Positions 1 through 7,994 of a stretch of 64,000 nucleotides of DNA are shown piece after piece. Under the pieces are notes generated by a model that did no database searches, was not told where the DNA came from, and saw only the letters and a list, made by a program, of their open reading frames with translations. Each line of letters starts with the position of its first letter. The first letter of the stretch is position 1. Source of the stretch: Renibacterium sp043789415 (GTDB lineage Bacteria; Actinomycetota; Actinomycetes; Actinomycetales; Micrococcaceae). The position numbers and the translations under genes are program-made. The stretch is taken from positions 992,001 to 1,056,000 of the forward strand of contig NZ_JBDLLW010000001.1 in assembly GCF_043789415.1 (NCBI RefSeq), given 5' to 3'.

Positions 1-1150
1 GGAAATCCAATTCGGCGAATCCGCACAGTCGACGCTAGGGGTCGAATGGGAGCTTGCTCTCGTCGACGCTCAGACCGGTGAACTGACCCCGCAAGCCGAT
101 GCCCTGCTCGGCGTCATCAACCAAGAGCATCCGGAACTGCAAGCCGATGAGGAACACCCCCATATCAAGCGCGAACTGCTGCTCAACACTTTGGAACTGG
201 TCACCGGGGTCTGCCATACCGTGGCCGAGGCAAAGGAAGATCTAAAGCGTTCACTCAACACGGTCCGCGAGGCTGGAGCCCGTTTCGGTGTCGATCTGAT
301 GTGTTCAGGAACCCACCCCTTCAGCCACTCCAGCTCTCAACCAGTCACCGATAAGGAGCGCTACGCCAAGCTGATCGACCGCACCCAGTGGTGGGGCTCG
401 CAGATGGTGATCTACGGAGTTCACGTGCACGTCGGCCTGGACTCCAAAGCCAAGGCCTTCCCGGTGCTCAATGGCCTGGTCAACTACTTCCCACATTTCC
501 AAGCCCTTTCCGCTTCCTCTCCGTACTGGAACGGGGAAGATACCGGTTACGCTTCGCAACGGGCTCTGCTGTTTCAGCAACTACCCACTGCCGGACTGCC
601 CTTCCAATTCGAGGATTGGAAGGGCTATGAGAGCTACGTCCAGGACATGATGACCACCGGAGTGATTGACCAGATCTCCGAGATCCGCTGGGACATTCGG
701 CCGGTTCCAGCTCTGGGTACCATCGAAATGCGGGTTTGCGATGGTCTTTCCACCCTGGAAGAAGTGGGAGCTATTGCGGCGCTCACCCAGTGCCTGGTGC
801 AGTCCTTCTCTGACACTTTGGATGCCGGCGGCAGTATTCCCACCATGCCGCCTTGGCACGTTCAGGAGAACAAATGGCGGGCTGCGCGTTATGGACTGGA
901 TGCCATCATCATCCTGGACGCCCAGTCGAACGAACGCTTGGTCACCGACGACTTGAGAGAGCTGCTGAACCGGCTCGAACCAGTGGCTAAACGGCTGAAC
1001 TGCTCCGCCGAACTAGCCGATGTGGAGAAAATCATCCAGCGCGGCGCCGGCTACCAGCGACAACGCCAGATCGCCGCTGCGAACGGCGGCAATCTGCGTC
1101 CCGTGGTTGACGATCTGGTGCGGCTGATGCGCGAAGGTCACCAAAACTAA
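1..1150 (+). CDS. YbdK-type carboxylate-amine ligase (glutamate-cysteine ligase family 2), 5'-truncated by 2 bases
   Basis: The reading frame is open from base 2, and base 1 is a G that would end an ATG or GTG start, so only two bases seem missing and the protein would be 383 aa, the usual family length. The N-terminus shows the family block LGVEWELALVD, then GTHPFS near residue 105, GVHVHVG near 140 and IEMRVCDG near 245. The family makes a gamma-glutamyl or similar amide bond with ATP. In mycothiol-making actinobacteria, which generally lack glutathione, the natural substrate is usually unknown, so I do not call it gshA. It is convergent with tsaD, with 16 bp between the stop codons. Confidence 0.88.
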   Translation, partial: EIQFGESAQSTLGVEWELALVDAQTGELTPQADALLGVINQEHPELQADEEHPHIKRELLLNTLELVTGVCHTVAEAKEDLKRSLNTVREAGARFGVDLMCSGTHPFSHSSSQPVTDKERYAKLIDRTQWWGSQMVIYGVHVHVGLDSKAKAFPVLNGLVNYFPHFQALSASSPYWNGEDTGYASQRALLFQQLPTAGLPFQFEDWKGYESYVQDMMTTGVIDQISEIRWDIRPVPALGTIEMRVCDGLSTLEEVGAIAALTQCLVQSFSDTLDAGGSIPTMPPWHVQENKWRAARYGLDAIIILDAQSNERLVTDDLRELLNRLEPVAKRLNCSAELADVEKIIQRGAGYQRQRQIAAANGGNLRPVVDDLVRLMREGHQN

Positions 1151-1166
1151 AGCCGTTGCTAAGCCC

Positions 1167-2255
1167 CTAAAGGCAGATCGTCGTTACCGGCAGCGAAGAG
1201 TCCGGAGCGAAACCGATACCGCTCGGCGGCGTGCCCTTCGCCACCAGCTGTGCCCCCAGGGCGGCAACCATCGCCCCATTGTCCGTGCACAATGAAATCG
1301 ACGGAATCAGTAAATCGATGCCCGCCGCAGCAGTTCGTTCACTCAGCAGTTCCCGCAATCGCGAGTTGGCTGCCACTCCGCCGCCCAAGAGCAAGGTGTC
1401 TAAGTCCTGCTCCTGACAGGCCAGCACGGCTTTGGCGGTCACGACGTCGAGCACTGCTTCCTGGAACGAGGCGGCGATATCCGCCCGCGGTACGTGTTCT
1501 CCAGTGGCTTCCAGCTGCTCGACCTTGCGTGCCACCGCCGTTTTCAAGCCGGAGAATGAGAAGTCATAGCGGTGCGCACCGGGAGCCTCTCGGGTGCCCA
1601 GATACTTCGGGGCGGTGAGCGCTCGGGGGAAAGCCACCGCGGTGCGATTTCCTTCCTTAGCCAAACGGTCGATCGCCGGCCCACCCGGGTAGTTCAGCCC
1701 CAGAATTCTGGCGATCTTATCGAAGGCCTCGCCCGCGGCGTCGTCAATCGTCGCGCCGAGCAGTTCGACGTCGTCGGTCAGGTTTCTGACTCTCAGGATT
1801 TCGGTGTGCCCACCGGAAACCAGCAGTGCTCCGAGCTTCTCAGGAAACGCCCCGCTGATTCCCAGCGAGGAGTCCAAGAGCGCGACCCCGACATGGGCCA
1901 CCAGGTGGTTGACCGCATAGAGCGGTTTGCCGGTGGCCAGAGAGAGCGCCTTGGCAGCACACGCTCCGACCATCAGGGCACCGGCTAACCCCGGCCCAGC
2001 AGTCACCGCGATCGCATCCAGCTCTTCCAGCTCGACCCCTGCAGTGTGCAGCGCCTCATTCAGAGTGGGCACCAGGGCGTCCAGGTGAGCCCTGGAAGCA
2101 ATCTCCGGGATCACTCCGCCGAAGCGGACGTGCTCCTCCATCGAGGAGGAGACCGTATTGGCCAACAGAGTATTGCCCCGGACGATCCCGACGCCGGTTT
2201 CATCACAGGAGGACTCGATGCCGAGCACCAGAGGTTCCCGAACTGGGTTCAGCAC
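1167..2255 (-). CDS. tsaD: tRNA N6-adenosine threonylcarbamoyltransferase TsaD (Kae1 family)
   Basis: TsaD transfers the threonylcarbamoyl group to A37 of ANN-decoding tRNAs. At 362 aa it is full length. It has the N-terminal IESSCDET block, the metal-ligand pair H117 and H121 (the two residues before H121 are VA rather than the commoner EG), SGGHTE near 147, the YPGGP segment near 195, LLGGGVAANS and CTDNGAM near the end. The GTG start lies 2 nt past the rimI stop, so it is the last gene of the alr-tsaE-tsaB-rimI-tsaD run. TsaB and TsaE, its partners in the bacterial complex, are encoded in the same run; TsaC is not in the window. Confidence 0.97.
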   Translation of the reverse strand: MLNPVREPLVLGIESSCDETGVGIVRGNTLLANTVSSSMEEHVRFGGVIPEIASRAHLDALVPTLNEALHTAGVELEELDAIAVTAGPGLAGALMVGACAAKALSLATGKPLYAVNHLVAHVGVALLDSSLGISGAFPEKLGALLVSGGHTEILRVRNLTDDVELLGATIDDAAGEAFDKIARILGLNYPGGPAIDRLAKEGNRTAVAFPRALTAPKYLGTREAPGAHRYDFSFSGLKTAVARKVEQLEATGEHVPRADIAASFQEAVLDVVTAKAVLACQEQDLDTLLLGGGVAANSRLRELLSERTAAAGIDLLIPSISLCTDNGAMVAALGAQLVAKGTPPSGIGFAPDSSLPVTTICL

Positions 2256-2257
2256 CG

Positions 2258-2725
2258 TCAGACCCCCTCTTCGGCGAGCAGGGAGAGCTGCATAATCAAG
2301 GCGTCCACGCCCCCGCGGTAGTAGCGCGGCCTGGTGTGAATATGCCGGAAGCCGAATCTTTGATACAGCTGCTGTGCCCGGGGGTTATCTTCGCGGACCT
2401 CGAGCAGCAGGTCGGCCGCACCGCGGTCCCTGGCCTCGGAAATCAGCCTGGAGAGCAGTTCGCTGCCGATCCCCTGGCCTTCCAGTTCGGGGCGCACTCC
2501 AATGGTCTGTACGTCCGCTGTCGGCGGCACGCACATCAATCCGGCGTAGCCGACGATCTGCCCTTGCCGTTCGACCACCAGGTAGTGCCGGGTGGCCTGG
2601 CCGAGTTCATCGACGAAGGCCTGGCGCGGCCAGGCATCCTCAGGAAAGAGCAGGATCTCCAGCTCGCTGACGGCGTCGATATCTTGGGCGGTCATGGGAC
2701 GGAAATGGTTAATTAGCTGATTCAT
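2258..2725 (-). CDS. rimI: Ribosomal-protein-alanine N-acetyltransferase RimI (GNAT)
   Basis: This is a single GNAT acetyltransferase domain of 155 aa with the acetyl-CoA loop EGQGIG at residues 82-87 after the beta-strand VQTIGVRPE, and the C-terminal NPRAQQLYQRFGF helix and strand typical of RimI. RimI acetylates the N-terminal alanine of S18 in E. coli; the actinobacterial substrate range is less certain. Its ATG overlaps the tsaB stop by 4 nt (ATGA), indicating translational coupling inside the t6A cluster, where rimI is commonly found. Confidence 0.92.
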   Translation of the reverse strand: MNQLINHFRPMTAQDIDAVSELEILLFPEDAWPRQAFVDELGQATRHYLVVERQGQIVGYAGLMCVPPTADVQTIGVRPELEGQGIGSELLSRLISEARDRGAADLLLEVREDNPRAQQLYQRFGFRHIHTRPRYYRGGVDALIMQLSLLAEEGV

Positions 2726-3381
2726 AGTGCCCGCTTTCGGGGCCCTGGCACCTGGGCATCCGATTCGCGCAGGTAGAGCGGCGTAGTGTCGGGCAATTGC
2801 CGCCCGGCAGCCAGCTGATGTGCTGCGAACAAACCGAGTGAGGAAGCCTGAGGCTGTGCCCGGCTGAATTCCGGTACCACGCGATCGGCCAGAGCCTCAG
2901 CGTAGAGCCCAGCGCCATAGCCATAGACGGGAAGCCGCTCCGGTAGCTCTGAAACAGCTCCGACCCGCGGGCCCTCCAGGAGCCCACCATGAGGAGCATA
3001 CTGCGACCAGTAAACTTCCTTGCGCCGTGCATCGGTGGCCACGATAAAGGAGGACGCCGTCCGTTGCTCGCGCTCGAAACTCGCTACCACGTCCCAGGCC
3101 AGGGCATCCAAGCTCATCACCCCGGCGAGCGGCACCTGCCAGACATAGGAAAGTGTTCTGGCGGTGGCGATCCCCGAGCGCAGACCAGTGAAAGGTCCCG
3201 GTCCGGTCCCCACCGCAATAGCATCGGGCCGCTGCCGCGCCTTGAGCAGGCCTTCGATCCCCGAGGCGAGCACCTCCGCATGGCTGCGAGTGTCTTCGGT
3301 GGCGAAACTCTCCAGTAGCTCGCCGTCCAGAATCAGGGCGGCACTGGCAATCGCCGAGGTATCGATGGCAAGCAGAAGCAC
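2722..3381 (-). CDS. tsaB: TsaB, t6A synthesis scaffold protein
   Basis: At 219 aa this is the catalytically inactive paralogue of TsaD that dimerises with it and recruits TsaE. It has the ASKHA N-terminus LLAIDTSAIASAAL and the VGTGPGPFTGLRSG signature near residue 60. The start is GTG at 3381. A TAAGCT hexamer lies at 3388-3393, 6 nt upstream of the start, and there is no Shine-Dalgarno, so a leaderless transcript could start here in addition to read-through from tsaE, 56 bp upstream. Confidence 0.94.
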   Translation of the reverse strand: MLLLAIDTSAIASAALILDGELLESFATEDTRSHAEVLASGIEGLLKARQRPDAIAVGTGPGPFTGLRSGIATARTLSYVWQVPLAGVMSLDALAWDVVASFEREQRTASSFIVATDARRKEVYWSQYAPHGGLLEGPRVGAVSELPERLPVYGYGAGLYAEALADRVVPEFSRAQPQASSLGLFAAHQLAAGRQLPDTTPLYLRESDAQVPGPRKRAL

Positions 3382-3437
3382 CGTACCAGCTTAGTTGATT
3401 TTTGTTTCGAGGCTGGGCAGTCGGCTTAGGGCAAAAT

Positions 3438-3947
3438 CTAGTGCTGTTGCCCTAAGTCCGCCTCAAAGCTGCCAGCTTCGAGATCAGCCCAGCGAGGGCC
3501 CACCGCAGTGAGTTCAAGGCTGCGCGGCTCGGAATCTTCATCACCTGCCGCTTCGGGGCTTTCGCTGGGCCGTTCCAAGCGGATCAAAAGGTAGGAATCG
3601 CTGAGGTGCTCAACCCGGCCCTCACCCCATTCCACCACGGTGACCGAGGAATCAAGGGTGTTCTCAAGGTCGATGTCATCGATCTCGGCCGCGGAGCCCA
3701 GGCGGTAGGCATCGACGTGAACCAGGTCTGGCCCGCCGATCAGTGAAGGGTGAATCCGCACCAGCACGAAGGTGGGCGAGATAATGCCCGGCCGCACTCC
3801 CAGTGCTTCACCTAGCGTTTGGGTGAAGGTGGTTTTGCCCGCGCCGAGTTCACCGGAGAGGATGATCAGATCCCCGGCTTTTAGCTCTCCGGCCAGCTGC
3901 CGGGCGAACTGAGCGGTTTGCTCGATCCCTGGGAGTTGGAACTTCAC
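3438..3947 (-). CDS. tsaE: TsaE, P-loop ATPase of t6A synthesis
   Basis: This is a 169-aa P-loop protein with Walker A GELGAGKTT at residues 32-40, SPTFVLVR near 58 and HVDAYRLG near 75, all typical of TsaE (YjeE). TsaE hydrolyses ATP to reset the TsaB-TsaD complex. The GTG start overlaps the alr stop (GTGA, 4 nt). The C-terminal 40 residues are acidic and variable and lie outside the conserved domain. Confidence 0.95.
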   Translation of the reverse strand: MKFQLPGIEQTAQFARQLAGELKAGDLIILSGELGAGKTTFTQTLGEALGVRPGIISPTFVLVRIHPSLIGGPDLVHVDAYRLGSAAEIDDIDLENTLDSSVTVVEWGEGRVEHLSDSYLLIRLERPSESPEAAGDEDSEPRSLELTAVGPRWADLEAGSFEADLGQQH

Positions 3948-5176
3948 GCTGTCTCCTGGGCTTTAAACGATTCCTGGGCAGCGAGCGGTTCCCTATCATT
4001 GAGCTGAGCTGCCGTGCTCTGCGGTTCCACGCCGCTCAGCATCGGTGTCTCATGGAGATAGACGCGCTGCACGCTCGGCGCAAGCCGGGTCACCACTTCG
4101 TAGTTGATCGTCCCGGCGGCCGCCGCCCAGAGATCAACTGAGGGGTCTCCGGCCTCGGCTGCCCCGAAGAGCACGGCTTCCTGGCCGAGCAGCGATTCGT
4201 CGTCGGCCAGCTGGGTGCCCAGATCTACCACCATTTGATCCATCGCGATCCGGCCGACCACCGGGTACACCTGGTCGGCGATGCGCACCGGGCCTCCGGT
4301 AGCCACCCTGGGCACCCCGTCGCCGTAGCCGAGCGGAATCAGCGCCAAGGAGGTAGCGCCGGGGGTGCGGTACTGCAAGCCGTAAGAAACGCCTTGACCT
4401 GCCGGAACCCGTTTGCAGTGCGCCACGAAAGTCTTCAGCGTCATGGCCGGGCGAAGCCCCAACTCCTCGGAGGTCTGTCCGTCGAAGGGCGATAGGCCGT
4501 AGATGCCGACCCCCGCTCGCACCAGGTCGAAATGGGTGTCCGGGCGGGAGAAGATCGCCGGGGTGTTCGCCAGGTGCCGCACTTCGGCGTCAACGCCGGC
4601 GTCCTCGGCTATTGCCACTGCTTCCCGGAAACGTTCCAGTTGCAAGTCCGTCTCATCGCGCTGTGGTTGATCGGCCACCGCGAGGTGAGAGAACAGCCCG
4701 ACTACACGCAGCAACCCCTCGTCCTGATACTCCAGGGCTTCACCGACCAGGGAATCCCACAGTTCAGCGGTGCTGCCATTGCGCCCCAAGCCGGTATCGA
4801 TTTTGAGGTGCACCCGCGCCGGTCGCTGCTGTTCACGAGCCGCAGCGACGATATGTTTCAGCTCCCAGCCGGAGACGCCGAGGTCAATGCCCGCCTCCAC
4901 GGCCGAGCCGAAATCACTCCCGGGAGTATGCAGCCAAGCCAGCAAGGGAGCTTCGACTCCGCCGCGGCGCAGCGTGAGCGCTTCCGACACCCTGGCCACT
5001 CCCAGCCAGCTGGCTCCTGCTTCAAGGGCGGCCCTGGCCACCGGCAGCAGGCCGTGCCCATAAGCATCCGCTTTCACCACTGCCATCACCTGAGCCGGGG
5101 ACACCAACTCGGAGATCCGCCGTACATTGTGCCGGATGGCCTCTAGATCGACCTGGGCTTGGCGTTCGGCTGTCAT
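3944..5176 (-). CDS. alr: Alanine racemase
   Basis: This PLP enzyme makes D-alanine for peptidoglycan. It has the PLP lysine K35 in AVVKADAYGHG, the opposing catalytic tyrosine Y265 in GVSYGLQYR, and RIAMDQMVVDLG in the C-terminal barrel. At 410 aa it is longer than the usual 360-380 because of a low-complexity tail of about 30 residues rich in Gln, Ala and Glu. It is the first gene of the t6A cluster. ATTCTA at 5183-5188 (TAGAAT on the coding strand) lies 6 nt before the ATG with no Shine-Dalgarno, suggesting a leaderless mRNA. Confidence 0.96.
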   Translation of the reverse strand: MTAERQAQVDLEAIRHNVRRISELVSPAQVMAVVKADAYGHGLLPVARAALEAGASWLGVARVSEALTLRRGGVEAPLLAWLHTPGSDFGSAVEAGIDLGVSGWELKHIVAAAREQQRPARVHLKIDTGLGRNGSTAELWDSLVGEALEYQDEGLLRVVGLFSHLAVADQPQRDETDLQLERFREAVAIAEDAGVDAEVRHLANTPAIFSRPDTHFDLVRAGVGIYGLSPFDGQTSEELGLRPAMTLKTFVAHCKRVPAGQGVSYGLQYRTPGATSLALIPLGYGDGVPRVATGGPVRIADQVYPVVGRIAMDQMVVDLGTQLADDESLLGQEAVLFGAAEAGDPSVDLWAAAAGTINYEVVTRLAPSVQRVYLHETPMLSGVEPQSTAAQLNDREPLAAQESFKAQETA

Positions 5177-5219
5177 GAGTCGATTCTATTTCACGCACCT
5201 CGCCGAGCCGGTGCTCAGC

Positions 5220-6335
5220 TCAAGCGTCGGAGTGGTGCGCGATGGTCGCCGTCGCCCGCCGCACTACTTCGAGCGGCATATCACGGAGCAGATCCTCAAG
5301 GTATGCATACCGGCGCAGCCACTGCTTATGAACCCCTTCCCGGGCGGTGTTCATCTTGTGCCACCAGTCCGCAATATCACCCCAGCCCGGTGCCGCCAGC
5401 GAGCCTCCGACCTGCTGCACCGAAAGCGAGGCGCAGAGATTGGCAAAACTCAGCCGGTCGGCAAGATTCCAGCCAGCCAGGCTACCCATCACAAAGGCGG
5501 CCCCGAAACAGTCGCCCGCACCCGTGGGGTCCCAGGCGTTCACCGGGAGCGCGGGCACCCACTCTTCTTCACCGGTCTCGGAGTCCACCGCCATCGCACC
5601 CTGCTCGCCCACTGTCACCACGGCGACCGGCACCTGATCGGCGAGCGCGTACAGCGCGCCCCAGGGATCGTCGCAGCGGGTGAAAGCCATCGCCTCGGTC
5701 GCGTTGGGCATGAACGCGTAGAAGTGCTCGAGGTTCTTCAGGGTCTGCTGTGGCCATTCGCCGCTGGGGTCCCAGCCGACGTCGCCGAAGAGCTTGGTGC
5801 CTTGCCGCTGAGCAGTCAGCACCCAAGGTTCCAGCTCCACTTCCAGGGGCACGACGGCGGCCAAGGCCTTGGGCGGTTTGGCCGCGAAGAGTTCGGTAGC
5901 GGTGAGCGGCGAAGGGTGCCCGTGGCTGACCATGGAACGGTCTTTATGCACCGAAAGTGAGACCGTGACGGGAGAATGCCAGCCGTCGAAACGCTGTGAA
6001 TGACTCAGATCGACCTGTTCTTGCTCGCTCAGGATGGTCCAATTGGCGTCACCGTAGCCATCATCGCCGAAAGCCGCCGCCAAGCTGGTGTTCAGTCCGA
6101 GACGGCTTGCCGCGATCGCCTGGTTGGCGACACCACCGGGGCACGAGCCCATCCCCTCGCTGAAGATCTCGGTGCCCTTGCTCGGCAGATCGGTCAGACC
6201 GGTGAAGATAATGTCGAAGAAGACCGAGCCGGTGAGGATCAGATCGACCGCAGGAGAGTCCGCGCCGCGTTTTCCAGCGAGCGGATCGAATCTGCTGCGC
6301 TGGGTATTCTCCCCGACCGTGTTTTCCCCAACCAT
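5220..6335 (-). CDS. PfkB-family carbohydrate kinase
   Basis: This 371-aa ribokinase-like fold has the glycine-rich substrate region GMGSCPGGVANQA at residues 61-73 and the PfkB signature DPTGAGDCFGAA at 269-280, with D275 as catalytic base. The sugar cannot be named from sequence. It faces the GH4 enzyme across a shared promoter region, so the two may serve one phosphosugar or glycoside pathway (inference). The first 30 residues are low in conservation and contain the repeat GENT-VGENT; the true start could lie further in. A TAAACT hexamer at 6343-6348, 7 nt before the ATG, supports the start chosen. Confidence 0.87.
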   Translation of the reverse strand: MVGENTVGENTQRSRFDPLAGKRGADSPAVDLILTGSVFFDIIFTGLTDLPSKGTEIFSEGMGSCPGGVANQAIAASRLGLNTSLAAAFGDDGYGDANWTILSEQEQVDLSHSQRFDGWHSPVTVSLSVHKDRSMVSHGHPSPLTATELFAAKPPKALAAVVPLEVELEPWVLTAQRQGTKLFGDVGWDPSGEWPQQTLKNLEHFYAFMPNATEAMAFTRCDDPWGALYALADQVPVAVVTVGEQGAMAVDSETGEEEWVPALPVNAWDPTGAGDCFGAAFVMGSLAGWNLADRLSFANLCASLSVQQVGGSLAAPGWGDIADWWHKMNTAREGVHKQWLRRYAYLEDLLRDMPLEVVRRATATIAHHSDA

Positions 6336-6342
6336 GTACCGC

Positions 6343-6348
6343 AGTTTA
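6343..6348 (-). promoter_or_regulatory. Candidate -10 box, PfkB kinase (leaderless)
   Basis: TAAACT on the minus strand ends 7 nt before the ATG at 6335. A -35 region at standard spacing falls on about 6366-6371, which overlaps the left arm of the inverted repeat at 6367-6384. A protein bound there would block this promoter. Confidence 0.45.
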
Positions 6349-6366
6349 CCGCCCTACGGCTCTGCC

Positions 6367-6421
6367 GAGTGTGCAGATCTACACCTTAAACCTGGTTCAA
6401 AACGTGTAGATCTGCACACTC
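6367..6421. promoter_or_regulatory. Divergent operator: perfect 18-bp inverted repeat
   Basis: The arms 6367-6384 and 6404-6421 are perfect reverse complements of 18 bp, separated by 19 bp. Each arm contains GTGCAGATCTACAC or its complement, itself a near-palindrome around AGATCT with one mismatched pair, so the element is two mirrored copies of a 14-bp dyad. It sits between the divergent PfkB kinase and GH4 genes, which rules out a shared terminator and fits an operator for a local sugar regulator. No regulator gene adjoins it. Confidence 0.7.
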
Positions 6422-6470
6422 ACTGGGCTGCACCGACCATGAATCGAACGATATGGGTGAGAATGGGGCT

Positions 6471-7844
6471 ATGCGATTGGTGATCGTCGGTGGCGGCGGC
6501 TTCAGGGTGCCCTTGGTTTACCGTGCGGTGAGCCAAGGAAAGTACGCCGGGCTGATCGACTCGGTGGTGCTGCACGATATTGAACCATCACGGTTGGAAG
6601 CCATTGCGGCAGTGCTGGAGGCGATGCCGTTTACCGGTCCCCCGGTCACGCTCAGCACCGAACTGGAAGCAGCATTACCAGGGGCCGACGTGGTGTTCGC
6701 GGCGACCAGGGTGGGCGGCGCGGCCGGCCGTGTTCTGGACGAAAAAGTCGCGCTGGGCCTGGGCTTACTCGGCCAGGAGACCACCGGCGCCGGAGGGATC
6801 AGCTATGCACTGCGCTCCCTTCCCTTCATGCTGGAACTCGCCGAAGCCATGCGGCGGCTCTGCCCGAAAGCCTGGTTGATCAACTTCACCAACCCGGCAG
6901 GCATGGTGACTCAAGCGCTGCAAGGGGTACTGGGCCAAAAGGTAATCGGAATCTGCGATTCACCGATTGGGCTGGTGCGCCGGGCGGCAAGAGCGGCGGG
7001 TGTTCCGCTCGCGACTGGCAGTCTGAGCGGCGTCGACTATGTAGGGCTGAACCACCTGGGCTGGCTGCGCGGTCTGGAGTACGACGGCGTCGACCGACTG
7101 CCCGGTCTGCTCAGCCGTCCAGGGGCACTGGCGAGCTTCGAAGAGGGCAGGCTGTTCAAAGCTGACTTCTTGCACGCTCTGGGGGCGATACCCAATGAAT
7201 ACCTGTTTTACTACTACCGGCGAGGCCAGGCATTCGCAGCGATTCAGGGCTCCCCGCAAACCCGGGGCGAGTCCATCGCCGAGGCACAGCGGTTAAGCTA
7301 CCCGGAGTTAAGGGGGCCCGAAGCTTTCCAGCGCTGGGAGGCGGCTCGCCGGGAGCGCGAGGAAGGCTATCTGGCCGAAGCCCGGTCACCGAAGGACGGC
7401 GTACAGGAACAACGCGATGAGGCTGACCTGGCCGGCGGTGGCTATGAAGAGGTCGCGCTCGCCGCGATGGCCGCCCTGCTCACCGGAGAACGCAGCGAAC
7501 TGATTCTCAATGTGCCCAACGGCGGCACCATCGCCGCTCTGCCAGCCGATGCGGTGATCGAGGTACCCAGTGGCATCGATGCTTCCGGAGCTAGTCCCCT
7601 GCCCCTGAAGTCCCAGCCGGAACCCCACCAGCTCGGGTTGATGGCACAGCTCAAAGCCGTGGAAACCGCCGTCGTCCGCGCTGTGCTGAATGGCGAGCGC
7701 GACCAAGCCGAGTTGGCCTTCGCCCTGCACCCCCTGGTGGGCGACGAAAAACTCGCTTCGCGGGTGCTTATCAGTTATGAAGAGACTTTCCCGGAGCTGC
7801 GAAAGCTCTGGGCTGAGCCTGCCGGGACTAGATACGCTTCATAA
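6471..7844 (+). CDS. Glycoside hydrolase family 4, 6-phospho-glycosidase
   Basis: GH4 enzymes cleave phosphorylated glycosides by NAD+- and metal-dependent oxidation and elimination. This 457-aa protein has the Rossmann loop VGGGGFRVP at residues 6-14, NFTNPAG at 138-144, the metal-ligand cysteine C162 in ICDSP and H195 in LNHLGW, the pattern of 6-phospho-beta-glucosidases. An in-frame ATG at 6453 exists, but family alignment favours the ATG at 6471, which is preceded by GAGAAT 6 nt upstream. It is divergent from the PfkB kinase. No PTS gene is in the window, so how the phosphorylated substrate arises is open; the kinase is one candidate. Confidence 0.9.
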   Translation: MRLVIVGGGGFRVPLVYRAVSQGKYAGLIDSVVLHDIEPSRLEAIAAVLEAMPFTGPPVTLSTELEAALPGADVVFAATRVGGAAGRVLDEKVALGLGLLGQETTGAGGISYALRSLPFMLELAEAMRRLCPKAWLINFTNPAGMVTQALQGVLGQKVIGICDSPIGLVRRAARAAGVPLATGSLSGVDYVGLNHLGWLRGLEYDGVDRLPGLLSRPGALASFEEGRLFKADFLHALGAIPNEYLFYYYRRGQAFAAIQGSPQTRGESIAEAQRLSYPELRGPEAFQRWEAARREREEGYLAEARSPKDGVQEQRDEADLAGGGYEEVALAAMAALLTGERSELILNVPNGGTIAALPADAVIEVPSGIDASGASPLPLKSQPEPHQLGLMAQLKAVETAVVRAVLNGERDQAELAFALHPLVGDEKLASRVLISYEETFPELRKLWAEPAGTRYAS

Positions 7845-7981
7845 AAACTCGCTTGGAAACAAGCAGCCAGACGGTGCACCCTTAGCCCAGGTGGCCTTGC
7901 TTTCCATTGTGCTGCTTGCGGATGCGAGAATGGCGGCAGAAGCAGACCACTGGAATTCCGGCTATTGCCTGATTCTTATCC

Positions 7982-7989
7982 AAGGAGGA
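7982..7989 (+). promoter_or_regulatory. Strong ribosome binding site fixing the mshA start
   Basis: AAGGAGGA ends 5 nt before the GTG at 7995. The upstream in-frame ATG at 7965 would place this site inside the coding region, so GTG 7995 is the better start. Confidence 0.85.
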
Positions 7990-7994
7990 CTCAC

